Assembly: GCA_023078555.1 (NCBI GenBank) | Contig: CM041196.1 | Coordinates: 124,001-188,000 of the forward strand | DNA: 64,000 nt | Reading direction: 5' to 3' | From: Ulva prolifera | Lineage: Eukaryota > Chlorophyta > Ulvophyceae > Ulvales > Ulvaceae | In this document: positions 44,401 to 57,955 of the stretch, in pieces | How the letters are laid out: each line of letters opens with the position of its first letter | How positions within the stretch are numbered: position 1 is the stretch's first letter | Notes under the pieces: generated by a model | The model's database searches: none | Seen by the model: only the letters and a program-made list of their open reading frames with translations | What the model was told of the DNA's origin: nothing | Made by a program: the position numbers and the translations under genes

Positions 44401-47400
44401 GCAGGCTGCCCGAAGCATGCCAGACACTGTGAATTTCAGCAGAGCGGATCATTACGAATCAGGTGGGTGGAATCGCACTGTGATTCCGCTCTGCATTGAG
44501 ACGTTCCTCTCAGCCGAGTCCCCGCCACACAGGACGTACACCTTCTGCCGATCCCGACCGACCCGGATGTCTGGTGCGAGCCCCCGCTCCTCAAGGTCCA
44601 CCTCGGCCTCCCCCGTGGGAGCCGACCCAGAGCCCCCCGGCCACCCAAACTCCCCGATGTCGCCCATAGTCACGCCCTGCGATGTCTGTGCTGGACTGCC
44701 GTATGCACCGCTGTCGCGGCCATCTAGGCTGGGCAAGGCTGGAGCCGTCTCACCGAAGTCCATGGCCCCACCCCCCAGCTGCTCCCCAAAGTCCCCAAAG
44801 CCATCGAGGCCACCTTCTGCAGGTGCGCTCGCAGAGGCAGGCTCAAAACCCTCCTGAACGGCCCACGCCCTCACCTCCGGGTCGACCTCGTCTTCGCCCT
44901 CGCGCACGATGTCCTCCCCGTTCTCATCTGCCCATTCGTCAAAGCCGGATAAGTAGCTGTCAAACGCATCAAAGCGGAGGGGTCCGCCATCATCGGCAGT
45001 TCCCGCGCTGCCAGACTCATCGCCCCCGACCTCCCCATCGGAGCCCCCGTCAAGCAACCGCGCCTCTTCTACGGTGTTGGTCCACACGGCCAGCATGTCC
45101 CCCGGCATCTCTTCCCCCCGCGCAATTGTCTCGGGATCGCGCGCCACGGGCTCCTCCGGTGCAGGCAGAGCCGGCAGCTGCGCGCGTCGCAGCGCGCCGG
45201 CGACGAGGTGCCGCAGGATCGCCGCGTGGCTCCACCCTACAGCCGCCGCCTGCTGAAATAGGAAGCTGCCCTGCTCAAGGCCGCTCACAGGGTTGACCTC
45301 TGCGATGATGACAAGGCCGCCGTCAAATCTAACGAGCTCCCGGGGGTGTTTCGTGAGCGAGTCGAGGGGAGTTGTGATGGGCTCGAATGCGGCATCGGTG
45401 TCGCCCCGCGCTGCGGCGACCGCGTCGACCGGCGGGTCAACGACGCGGGTGCCACTGCGCTGCGCGTGCGCGCGCTGCTCTGTCTCGCGCGCATCTGCTT
45501 GCTCGACCTCAAATTGCGCCGCGTGCTCCAGCTGGTCGAGCGTGAAGTAGCGGTCCATGTCGCCGTCATACACGTACTCGTCAACGGGATCGTCCTCAAA
45601 TTCAGGGCCCATGCGTGCGACGTCGTCCTGCATTCACTCGATGCATCAGCCCTGTGCCAGACTCCAAGAAACCGATGAACATGACAGCGGCTTGATGGTG
45701 CAGATGTCACTGTGCAACCAAGAGTGAATTGATGCCACACAAGGTTGTCTGCAGCAGAATGCACAGTGGACGCCTCCATTACACCCAGTGAGGCAGCATC
45801 CTGATTGTGTGACATCAGTGGCATCAGCATGCACGTGCACATACGCATGCTGCCATAAACCCTCGTTGGGTGAGAAACGTAGATCTGCCCAAGTCACAGA
45901 GGCACAGCTGAGCAGATTGGTGCGAGGGCGCACATCGGTGACTTCAACGGCGCCATCGACCAAGAACTCGTCCTCGGCGAGGGGCCCATCGCCTGGAAGA
46001 GGCAGCTCTGGGGCTGTGGGGATGGGAGGGGGGTCTGTGAAGCGGGCAACGGAGCGGGCGAGCATGCTGCAGTGCTCCGCCTCGGCGTGGATGAGCAGCC
46101 AGCCATCAAAGCGGGCATAGTCCCGCAGGCCGAGGTCTAGGAACGCCCTCTCAGCGGAGCGACGGATAGCCTGCAGGCGCTCTGTGTGTCAGGTCACACA
46201 TACACCTACTCTGCTGCTACTGCAGACCTGCTCTGCAGATGTGGCCTTCTGCATTGCTGGTACGTGGCTCCCCATAGCCATCAGAACAAGCAGAGTGATT
46301 GCCTCACTTTGACGCTTGGGCAGGAACGGAGGGAGCACACAATTCCAGGAGTCACAACAGGCTTGGATGGTGCAAGGCACCAGTGCAGCGCAATGTGCGG
46401 AGAGATCAATGCAGGAGGCAAGCCCGATTAGGTGAGAAAGTTGATGAGCCATGCTTCTGCTAACCGATGTCATGCAGGGTAGAAGAAAAGGAACTCTGCA
46501 GAGGTCGTGCACACCTGGACCATCTTGGACTCCAGCTTGGGGGGAGTGTGGGTGCGGACTTCCTCGTTGGGCTGGTACTTGCGCCTGTACGAGAAGAAAG
46601 TCGAGTCTGGATCCATGTCATCATACAGGGGAACCTGCTCGATTGCCTGCCCGATCTCCTGCTCCATTTGCCCCATCTCTACCTCCCGTAAGTGGTCCTC
46701 GATGTCACTGTTGAGATTGACGATCTCCAGTGTCGTAGGTGGCAACGCCACAACGCAGCCGTCTGGGCTCTGGATGACTGTGACGGTGTACTCAATTGCT
46801 CCAAGCATCTTGGGCTCCACCACCACCTGCAGCACACACAACGGCATGGGCTGTGGAACAAAGGATGTTCTTGCAGGCGGATGCAGAGGTCTGAAGAGGA
46901 TGGCTGCTAATGACCTCTCTGTGACACACACAAACACCTCCAGTGTAACACTGAATGTATGTGAGTGAATTTCGTGCTGACAATGGTTGCTTGACAGGCC
47001 ACTGCTCTAGTCCTCAGCATTGCTGTCTGAGCTAGCTCAGCACAGACTATGTGACAGCAGTGACAAAGTATGCTCGTGCTGGTGTCGTGGCACCATGCCT
47101 CTGCAGCTATGGGCATACTCCAGGCCATTCAAATGCTGACCAATGCAGCCTGCCACTATGCACGCCTCACATGCTCTGCCAGTCCGGATGATTGCACTGA
47201 AGGCAATCGTGCAGGAAAAACGGCAAGCAGTGCTTCCATGTGCACAAGCACAGAGGCACCAGCAGGAAGATCACACCATGGGAGCTCCTCCGAGCAGCTG
47301 CTGCCTGGCAGCCTCCAGTGCATCTGAGAGGCCCTGTGAGAACATGACACCGATGGAAGAGCCGCCTTCGGCTGACTTGACGACCACGACGTTGTCCTCT

Positions 47401-50400
47401 ACGTCCATGTTGGTCTGCTCCACCCACCAATCGACCTTCTCACGGCTTTCCTCCTGCACAACAACCAAACATGAGCTAAGCGGACAACTCAGGCACTGTA
47501 CAATGCCATCAGTGTTGAATCTGCACAGGAGCAAAACAGCAGCGCAGTGCGAGGCAACAGCTGTTGCTCGTTCTTTGCAGCAGCTTTGAATAGGCACACT
47601 GTGTCAATCTGCCACCACTGCCCCTGATGCCAGGACAGGTATACGATGAGACTCACAGGCATGTGCACACAGGGACACCCTGCAGCAACCTTAATAACCT
47701 CGAGAACATTGCAAGGTCAGCACCAGGAGTGTGTAATGTATGAGCATGACACAGCAAGCCATGCACGATCTTCATGTGCTTGGGTTCAGCCCAATCATGG
47801 CTGCACTCACATGCAGCCCATGCTGGAAGGAGGAGACTCACCGTGAGCTTGCAGTCTTCCGCCTCAAGATCGACAAAGTCTGAGGCCAACAGGTTCATCT
47901 GTTCCAGAGCAGGGAAGCCTGCCTCCAGCAGGCGCTGCCGGGCGCTGACCTTGTTGAATGCCGTCGCCATCGCCTCGGGCTCGCTGCCGACATACTGCAC
48001 CCCCGCATCCTGCAGCGCCGCCGCCAGCCGGCCGTCCTCGCCAAAGGCGCCGTGAATAACAGGGAACGCGATGTCGGCGGTGTCGGCGATCTGCGCCGCC
48101 ATCTCCTGGGGCCCGCCGAGGTGCAGCCCGATGTGGTGCAGCTTGTGGGCAAAGTCCGAGGCGGTGTGGCTGTAGAGGGCTGCAGCGGGCACGACCCACG
48201 CCTGCAGCTGAGCGTCCACGAAGTAGGCGTCCACAGACACCCCGTACTTGTCAAACTCGTCATAGACGTCCTCAAAGCCCTCCTGCATGAGCAGCACTGA
48301 TGAGTCATAGGTACACCCAGAGACCAGGAGTGCGTGCCTTGGTGAGATGCTGTCATGTGCACATCAGGCAACACTGCTCGTGCCAGGCGAAAGCTGCCTG
48401 AAGGAAACAGTCTCAGCTTGTCGCTGCCAAACGCCCATGTTCACACAGGTGAAAGGCTGCATGATGATCGCACGGCGAGGATATCCACTGTGGTGCACGT
48501 CAATTGTCATGACAAGTTGCCATGACCGAGCAGCCAGGCACTTGGTCAAGGCTGGAGAGGCAAGGCATGATCAGCAGCGTGCATGGGCCTCACAGACGCT
48601 AATTCCTCCCGGCCATCGGCAGCGGCTGGTGGGCTGATGCAACAAGAGGAGCCACACCTGCATGAGTGCTATGCCCAGCTGCGCAGCCTGCTCTGGATGC
48701 GGCCGGGTCCGCAGCATGTCCAGCACCGTGCGTGCGGACTCGAGTGACACGGACGCCTCGGCAGAGGGGCCGCCGGTGATGACGGCGACGCGTATCCGCG
48801 GCGTAGGTGGCGTGAGCAGCATGTGTGTTGCACTGTGCAGCTCAAACTGGGGCATGTCCCCAGGCGCCATCACCTCCTGGTTCTCTACAGCAGGCCCCTC
48901 TGAGCCAGACGAGCGCTCCCGCACGAGGTGCTCCACGAGGCGGTCCTCCAGCTCTGACAGCGTGGCTTCAGGTGGAGCAGGCTCACCACGGCGTTCCAGC
49001 TCGTCTTCAAGCTGTGGCCGCGACAGCAACATCGCCTGCACGTGCACGCGACTGCTGTAAGGGCCTGCAGGAACTTCAGCGCAGTGCTGCTGATTGGCTG
49101 ACAATTGCATCTTGCAGGGTCCAGGTGGTGCGCGAGCGTTTGTAACAGACACCCCCAGGCGTGACAGCCGTGACCTGCAGTGTGAGGCACAACCGCAAAA
49201 TCACTGTCGGTACTGCGCTATTTACGTTTTTTTACAATGACATTGGAGGGCAGCCTTCCAAGCAGTAACAGTGATGTATGCAATACAGTCAGTCACACAT
49301 TCAGAGTCATCCAGATGCAAACGCTCACAGATACAATCGCCTGCCTCCACGTTAACGTGCGCAGGACTGTGTGGATGCACCCACAATGCAAGCACGGGTG
49401 GACAGTTCTGGACAGAGGTCAGCGGAGGTGGGGAAGCTGCTTGGGCGTGCAATTCAGCAAAGCAACCTAAAGTTCTTCGGTACATTCTCAGCGGACCTGC
49501 AGTTCTGCATCAGCGACACTAGGCATATGCGCTCTGCCGAGCGCAACTAAAGAGCAGTGCAGCATACCTCGTCCCGAGCTTGCTCGGTCAGCTGCTCGAT
49601 GTCTGTGTCCTCGCCTCCACCTCGCTCTGCCCTGGCCTCCACCAGTAGCATCAGCTGAAGCCTCTCCCGCAGAGTCGCAGCGTCTCCGTCCAACTTCACC
49701 CCCTGCGTCTGTAAAGCAGACGCGACCTCTTGATCAGACATGCGATCGATTGCTGCACGTATGCCAGCCACATCTTCAGGGCTGTCAGAGCGCTGTGCAG
49801 CAGGTGGTACTGCAGGGCCAATCTGACTACCGCCCGAGCCCTGTATCAACCCCTCTCTCTCCCGGAACTGCTGAAGCCGGAAAATCATTTCCGCTTTGCG
49901 ACCTGACGAAGGCAGCCGCAAGGCTTGCAGGGTGGAGCTCAGATCCATTGAAGTGTAGCCCGACGGATCAAAATCATTGCTGCTGATTCCCCTGTATGCT
50001 GCCTTATATGCAGCTCCTGCATCGGATGACTCAACAGATACATCGGATACGGGGTAGCTAGGCCTTCCAGAGACATCATCAATAATCGGAGTCGGTGATC
50101 CGCCGGGTGAAATCCCGGAGGAATAGGTTATGAGCTGCTGTAGGCGGTCATACAAGTCAATCTTGCTGCGGCCCAGAATTGGATCACCCCTCCTTCTCAA
50201 CTCTTGCAGAAGTTCATGCTTGGTGACTTCGCTGAATTCAGGCATGGGGCCGCCATCGGGGAAAAGTGTGGCCGTGTCAGCAGGAGAAGCGGCAGCAACC
50301 TGTTGATCTGCTGCATCGTTGTCTTGAAGGCGACGGACAAGCACTGCTTTACTTCCTGATAAGGCCAGGCCTCGCGATCTCAACTCTTCTTTAAGCTTGA

Positions 50401-50593
50401 TTATGGTGAGCTGCGTGTAGTCTCGTGCACGAGCAACAACGGCGGTCCGGGACGACTGCAACAGGCGAAATCGGACTCCGCCGAAGACAGACGGTTGACG
50501 CAGAAAACATTTTAAACTTCTTCTTCCTGCTGTCTTTGCGGGTGGCCGAAGTCGGCTACCGAGTGCTGCAGGCGCTACCCTTGCAGAAGCCAT
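41498..50593 (-). CDS. DDL: Tandem D-alanine-D-alanine ligase with N-terminal SAP-like repeats
   Basis: Twelve exons on the minus strand: 50593-49568, 49035-48658, 48282-47842, 47453-47277, 46826-46515, 46170-45898 (or 45934), 45627-44479, 44261-43779, 43580-43422, 43227-42954, 42685-42225, 41899-41498. Introns are phase 0 except one, and acceptors are TGCAG. The protein is about 1,840 residues. Residues 1-50 are Arg/Ser/Ala-rich like a plastid transit peptide. SAP-like helix pairs lie near 59-92, 122-155, 213-243, 285-318 and 347-381. Ligase domain 1 runs from about 423 (VAVITGGPSAEASVS) through HGAFGEDG to AEVNP (about 980). Domain 2 runs from about 1232 (VYVLCGGDSAERNVS) through IHGDLGEDG to ARIDAF and IEVNTIPGLT (about 1747). 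Plants and mosses have a plastid tandem ligase making D-Ala-D-Ala for plastid peptidoglycan; the role here is inferred from that. Confidence 0.9.
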
Positions 50594-50599
50594 TCAGAC

Positions 50600-53500
50600 C
50601 TGCGGTCAGGTCCACGTTTCATAGGAACCAATATACGGCACCGGTGCGGTCGATAACACATTTCAAATGTGTTGCTGCTATTGTCAGACAGGTATGCGGC
50701 AGCGTTCTAGTATATGAAGTTGTTGACACTGGCTTGCGGCGATCGTGCATCGATAGTTCGTCTGTGTGCGCAAAAGCTCTGCGATGCACACGCAGCTACA
50801 TACAGCATGGTACCATGTCAGCGGTCACAACCACGGCACATCGCTTCGTACCTTCGACGTGGAGCTACACTTGAACACCCCGGGCGACGGAACATGCTGC
50901 ATCCGTTAGCGGGTGAACACCGTGCTGACTGTAAACCGCATCTTGACACGACTTCTTGACAACTGTTACTTGAACCACTGTATCTGGCTGTGCATGCTTT
51001 ATCTGGCCGTCTAGAGGACAAGGAATGCGACGGCACACGCTAGCAGCCGACAATGACCAGGAAAAAAATATAATCAACAGCTCCGCGAATGCTCTAAACT
51101 CCACATCAGTATGGATCATGGTTCTACGCTGCTCGTCTCTCATGGCAATGCCGTGGTGGTAGCGGTTTGGCAGTCGACGCCCTTTGAGCTGCCTCCGGAA
51201 TGCCCAGAAGTGGCGGTAGCACAAACAGTTCCCACGTGTCAGAGACACCGACCTTGTAACCGCAAATACCAGGGGCCCTGGATTTGCCGACGTCCCTGTG
51301 CATTTCCAGCAGCAGTCACTGATACCATTTATCCGGTTGGCTGGACATCTCTCATACAACGGACGCTGCGGGGTCCACAACCATTTACGCGCGCCATCTC
51401 ATGCCAAAGTACCCGGCCACTACTTGAAACCACAGAGTTGCAAATATGACCTTTGAAGCGGTGCATGAATGCATGAGGAATTTCTGCACCGTTATGTGTA
51501 CATTTGGGCCACCCTCGTGCACTGTGTCGCACCTGCATTGTTGTCAATGGTCACAAACATGTTGTGTCTCTGAGATGGGAGGATGACGCAGAGAAGATGC
51601 GCTACTCTGCTTACGTTATGATCCCGAAAGCAGCTGGCTGCGAGCTAGTTCATGGCCTGCACTGGCGACATGTGTGACAATGCAGATGTATACCTGACCT
51701 GAAGTGCACTCCGTTCCCAATGCAGCCTGTTTTGCGGGCCTGCTCCAGCAGCATGGTCAAAATCCATACCAACAGCGAATTTAATGAGCATTGTGCTTGC
51801 ATTCCGAGCATTGCATCATTGCTATGCATGATTATGGACACTTGCTGATCACAACGGGGCGGTGGCAGATTACGTTCGGACCATAAAAGAGGGCAGATGC
51901 AGGCACCAGATGGCATGATGTATCGTACATCATGTGCAAGCCTGTATATTGTATGGTAGACCACACGGTGTCATGCTGAGACTGGTGACGGGTCTGCACT
52001 CCAATTCAACACCGTGAACGTGCCCAGCCCACTCATGCATGCATCGTATCAGGCTGAAATCATCAATTCTCGTGTGCCTCTGACTGCGCATAATGGTCCT
52101 GGCATGCTGTCACATGCACCGATCAGTGTTGAAGCACCATCTACAACAGGACACCTATCATGTACTTTGCGAATGCAGCTCACAGCGACAATGCCGTGTT
52201 AACTCCACAGCAGCGAATTTGGTACGTTATTGGAGTGCCGATATAACAGCACCCAGGCTGGATCTGATGTTGAAGTTTCCGTTCGATCAGACTCGATGCC
52301 ATTGAAACCACGACAGCTGTCAACACATCAGTATCACTCATACAGAAACTCCTTTTTTTGAATAGCCACGATACAGTGCATCAGCGGATTCTGAGGGTCG
52401 ATGTGCGTGCTGGACTTCTTGCACAATGGCAGGTCACACAAAAGCATGGCAGGGGGCATGCAAATCATGATGCATGTACCCGGCACCTTCAGCGGATGTC
52501 AACCTTTTAGTCCATATTTATAGATGCGTGGAAAAGTCATGTTAAGTGCAATTGCAATTGACCCACCTATGGCAGTTGCTACATTGCTACATGCTACAAC
52601 TGCGCACATAGTGGCCACCAACGCATAAGGTAGGAGATATTCATTCACGCCATGAGATCTAGGTGACGGGCTCCGTTCATCAGTGATGCTTTGCTAGCTC
52701 TGTGTTAGTGTACTCTGCAGCAAAAGCAGTTGGTCAGAAAACAGCGTAGACGAAGCGTCACATAAGTAAAGGGGGAGGGACCATACTTGACTGTTTCCGG
52801 TCTTCATCTGCACAAATATAACGCAGTTAGGCAAAGCCGTGAGCGACAGAGGTCCGTGTAACGCAAGGCAGTTGCCTTCCAGCAAGCAAGATCCGCTGGA
52901 AGCCGACAGGAAAAGATCGCGACCAATCACAGTCGAGAGATTTCGCACCTGTGAATCCCATCTGCATTTTCAATATTACAGCGCCGGTTGCAGCGAATCC
53001 TAGCCAGAAAGGCCACCTGCAGATGCTAGGCTGTGTGCTCAGTACAGCGCGGTAGATCAAATCAGCTTTGGTTTACAAGGTGAAATCATACGTGAATTTC
53101 AAGTCCTGCATCAGGACCTTCATACCATCAGCGCGGATCGGCATTGTGGACGGGCTTGTATAGTGCACAACGATTCTGGGAACGGATACAATGCAGTCCC
53201 AGCGGTGACAGACGATGCAACAGAGGTAGGCGGACTGTGGCGCACAACTTTCCGCTTGGTTTCCTGCCGTACTGGATTTTGCGCGGACTGATCCGCATGT
53301 GTCTACCTGGACCCAACAGCGACAATGCCCCCAGGGACCTCGCGTAGGCTCGGCCAGCTGGTGTGCAACAGCAATTGTGACATTGCTTCGTGGGAACTGT
53401 TGGACTATTCAACGTACGGCACTCGCTCCCATATCTTAATGTACTGTTGCACAAATTGTCGGACATCATCGCCAAGCGGGATCGCCTGCAGCGCAAGACC

Positions 53501-55555
53501 AGGTAACTCGCATGATGCAGACGTCAGTACACGATCCAAGACCCGAATTCTTCATATGTCTGCTATATGTACAGCTTGGTTCGGAATATGAGGACAACTG
53601 ACACATACTACAGGTATCGTGCTTCTGGCGTGGCACAGAAGTGATCAGTAGGGCCCTGAAGCGTGTATACTGCACGCGGTATTCTTCACTTGAACATCAA
53701 ACATTAGAGAAGACCGCCAGGTGTATCCGTTTAGGCCACCGTGTCGATGCTTCCCGCGCAATTGCGCCATTCCTTCACGTGGCGTGCGAAGAGTTGTCTG
53801 TTCCCCCTGGTCACCCATGAGCAACCACTTCTAGGAATACATTTGTTGTGGTCCTCACATCTAGCCTGTTTCGGCTCGGGGCTGGCGGGAAGAGCGCATG
53901 GCTCGGGGGCTGGGAACACAGGCCCGGGTGTGGGTCTGTATGCCGCTGCAGCCAGCAGTGCTCTGGCCAAGTGCGTGGGTGGTACGTCGCATATTTAGTG
54001 GATCCTCAGGATGCTGCAAGACCACAGACCCAGAGACAGGCAGAGCTGCGGGGTCGCGAGCTCCACTGCATGCAGCCATGACTCGGAGTGAATTCCTGCA
54101 GTCGCCCACTGATCCGACGAAGCCACACACAGCTGAACACACCAACCCTAATTACCGTCACCCGTTTGGACCCGCAAACACCTGCTCGTGACTCCCCGCC
54201 TGGCATCTCACACATGCGCTTCACAGACAACGAGGCATCACTTCTGCAATGTCACGGCCACGCCAGCAGAGACCTGCTGCTCGGAAGTATGGTCACCTGA
54301 ACGCAATTTCTAAGGCTTCTTTTGCAGAGAGGTGACAGTCGGATCTCAAGACATGCCTGGAAAATAGATTGACAGTGCATATGACAGTCTATGGCCACCT
54401 CGCATGTCGTGGATACCTGGTGGCAGAGCTAGGCTTCAATGGATTTTGATCATGTGGCTAAGTCTCATGTGGAAGTATTCCGGAGGATCGTTCACTGCAT
54501 GTGTCACAGGCTAGCTCCCCCCCCCTCATAAATGCCAGCTCTTGTTGCGGGGAGATGTGAGGCATCGAACTGGAGAGTGCAAGTGCTACTTCCTGGAAGT
54601 GCACTGCATCAGGGACATAGCATCATGCATGCAGCATGTAGATAGTATTGTTCTGAGTTTGCAAGCAGTTCTCGCGACACACTGCTGCATGGCCAGCACG
54701 CGCACCGCGAGGACCAGGATCTTTGGGACCTCCTAGCCACGAAGGCGTTCTTATCATCAAGCCTATCAAGTCGCTTGATCAATAACGAGGTACGTTTCCG
54801 GATGGGGTCAACTTATTTATGCCAAAATTATACTGCCGCCAGATATGCGAATTACCCACTTCGGACGGGCGTTGGCTTGTCAACGCCAATGTCCCGCACG
54901 GTGTGATGCTATTTTCAGAGCGTGATAACCCCTGGAATCATCCTGGTGAATCAAGCGGTTGACATTCTGTCATGTCTTGGTGCCGCCTGCGTATAGATTG
55001 ACGTGTGCCGTTTGCGACAGACATCAGATTCCCAGCTGTAATGCCACAGTATTGCCTCGCCCACAGAGCGGTCTCGGTGAGTCTTGGACAATAAATGGTC
55101 CAATGAACTCTAGGCATGAGCTGCGTAAGCCACCATCGCAGCTCGTGGCCGGTACGCAGCACAGCGCAGGTCACACTGATGTTCCACGGCCGCATGGAGC
55201 CTGCGTATGTGCCATGCTGTAACCTACATACATGCATACGTCAACGTGAAAGATATGGGAACATGCCTGTGGACCTGATTGCCCAATTTGTTGCCCTGGC
55301 CTATGTGAAACGTTGATGCGTAGATCCACTCAGGACTCCTGAACGGATGCGATCCCGCTGTCCAGGCTACTCTGCCAATGCCGGTGAAGTCACTCGTCAT
55401 TGTATATTTCTTTCTGTGCTTGATCGTGCCATTTACGCATGCTGGGGCCCCTCCATCACCGGTGCAATATTCAGCCCCTGCTGTGCATGCATGCATGGAT
55501 TCCATGACAACCTGGATGTTATCAGATTCTCAATGCAGAGGAATGCCGAGGGGAT
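50600..55555. other. About 5-kb intergenic region between divergent genes
   Basis: Frames here are short and overlap on both strands, with no domain or convincing splice chain. It should contain the promoters of the ligase gene (left) and the helicase gene (right). Frames at 51111-51449 and 53741-53998 were considered and not supported. Confidence 0.45.
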
Positions 55556-57955
55556 TTGGTGAAGGGGCTGGTGAAAGCAGCGGCAACGAGCCGGGCGGGA
55601 TGTGGGCACCTATCTCTCCAAAGCATCGGCTCTGCCCGCATGGACTCTTTGTCCTCTGTTTCAGCTTTTCCACTTGTCAAGCCCATGGCGTATGAGAGCT
55701 TCAACTGTGGCGTCCAATTGAGGCTGCCTGGGCATGACTCTTTTGCAGCTGGCATCGTTGCTGGCTACCTGCTTCAGTGTGCGGCCCATACGAATGAAGA
55801 GTATATGGTGTGCCATACCACACTGCTGAAGTCCGCAAAAATCACCATCCGCTCCACCGTCCATGCGCGCGAAACTGTCCAGTGCGTTAGACTGCGTATT
55901 TGTGCACTATTTCCGGTTTGCGTTGTCTTTTCATAATTTTGCCTGGGCTTCCCATACAACCTACCATATGCGCTGTGTGTTTTACAACCATGCCCTGGCC
56001 GATGTACGTGGCTGACTGGATGTGCATCGCGCTCAGGCGTTGGCACCGGGTGTCTGATCCACCGGTGTTGGTATTTGGCTTGGGGGTTCACCCAACTGCA
56101 CAATTATTCCATGTATCACACTGTCACCTGTGGACTGCGGCAGTTCGCTGGCCTGGGTACAACAGCAGTCCTTTGTGGGCATTACATCTCGACAGTGTGA
56201 TAGGCACAGAGATGTGGCTGTGCCATGCTGCAACGCATGTACATGAGCACAGCCTCAGGTCCCGCGGATGTGCAGGGCAGTGCCGTTCGGGCTGCTGCAA
56301 ACACAGGTCCTTCCGAGCGCGGGAGTGGGACTGTGCTCGCTGCATTTAACAGTGGAAGCCCCTTGCATGCAGCACTGGTGGCTGTAGGTTCCTCGAGCCT
56401 GGGCAGGGCGCAGGCATGGGCGCTCATGGCTACAGATGACACTGATTCAGAAGGAAGCCTGGTTGACAATCTGATTGCTCTTCAGGACATGATGGTGTCA
56501 AGTGTGTATGGCCCCAGCGCTGCGTGTGTCACGGGCATGCTATGTTTCGGTTTTCCCCCAGAAGCCAGCCTTGTTCTGCACTGCATGGTCTGTTTATGTG
56601 CCAACCTCGCATCCCCATCCATTTCCCAGGCTGCAGGACATTCCAAAGTCGATGAACTGTATTCAGGTCGCACCAGCGTTATGCCACCCCAAGACATGGC
56701 AAGAAACAAGTGGCAAACCATGAGGCAAGTGGTGGGAATGCCACAGCTGCAGTTTATCATGTGTCAGCATCGCGAGCGGCGGATGCAGCGGCGCTGCGGG
56801 TGCTCCGTACGCCCGACTTCTCCCCCTGCGTTCGGACGTTCAGCCCAAGACTGACCGTGCTAGCTCTGAGTTCGTCGCTTCCAGTGGCATGGCTCCCCGC
56901 GGTGTGTGGTGGGATCGCGTCGCATCGCTGCCCCCAGGTGTGTGTACACCCACCTGACACCGGCGCTGTATGTTGCAAGGTTTTGGACAGCGGTGCAGAG
57001 CATGATCTCTGTGGGCGACCCCACGCTCTATGGGTACACCACCCCCAAGGCGACCAGGGCCATGGATCCCAAGCCATGCTCCGCCCATCCACCTTGCCAT
57101 CTGTTTCGCTATCAGAGGCACCTCCAAGGCACCTCCAGCGTGGGCTGTACACACAGTGCAGCAGTTTTGTCTGATACCTGCCCGCCGCTGCAGATCTCCC
57201 TGCAGGTAATGGTATTCATGAAACCGGTGAAGCAGTACTTCTGTGCTGCAATCAGCCTGCTCGCATCGCTGCAGCGTGGATCGGTGCCTCCGGCAGCCGC
57301 GGCGGTCCTGCACAGCATCGCCCACCAGAGCTGTGTCAGCCGAGAATCATTCACGGACGCTAGCGCCACTGATCGAGCGGCGCATAATGAAACTGTAGAG
57401 TGCGACCCTGCTTAACCAGCACATCGCTCCACGCGGGGCGGACACCTCAGTTGCCGAGATCAACCAACTTGCCAACCGTCCACAGGCACTGGATCAGTAC
57501 TGTTGGCCGGCGAAGCTGTCACAACGCACTAGAGTGCGCACAGTATGTGCCTGAATTCCCTCTCTCAACAGACCGCCTGTAGCTGAATGTTGTACTCGTG
57601 CTGTACGTTAGAGTGTGCTGCTCTGATCTGTGACCTTCCTCAGCAATCCACTGATCGGTTCTCTTGTGCTGCACAATCTCATTAGTGTTTGCGTTGCTGG
57701 TATCCTGGTCAAGATCAGGTTGTTCTCGGGTGGCTGCGTACAGTCCCACTGTGTGGTCTGCTCATTGCCTGCGACATCTCAAACCACAGTCCTGGACTGC
57801 TAGTCTTGGTTCGCTGGGCCCAGGCGGCAGGCTGTTGGTGCATGATCACGTCAGAATAGGCAGTTGTCCACCACCAGGGTGCCTCGTGCCCTGGCGATGT
57901 ATGAGCATCAGCTCCCGGTTTTCCCAGCTGATTTGTCTTTCTTGCTGCCATGCAG
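55556..57955 (+). CDS. Probable 5' exons of the UPF1-like helicase gene
   Basis: Plus-strand segments with coding-like composition occur at about 55556-55880, 56225-56500 (a DDTDSEGSLVDNLIALQDMM stretch) and around 57205-57415, just upstream of the helicase core and in the same orientation. TGCAG acceptors are present. I could not build one continuous frame through them or find a known N-terminal domain, so assignment to the helicase gene rests on position. Confidence 0.35.

Noticed and set aside
42960-45848. Long Arg/Pro/Ser-rich ORFs opposite or out of frame with the ligase exons
   Set aside because: These are shadow frames of GC-rich coding sequence; the ligase frame carries the conserved motifs.
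51111-51449. 112-codon ORF with a gene-like composition
   Set aside because: No domain, no splice context, and overlapping frames of similar length on the other strand.
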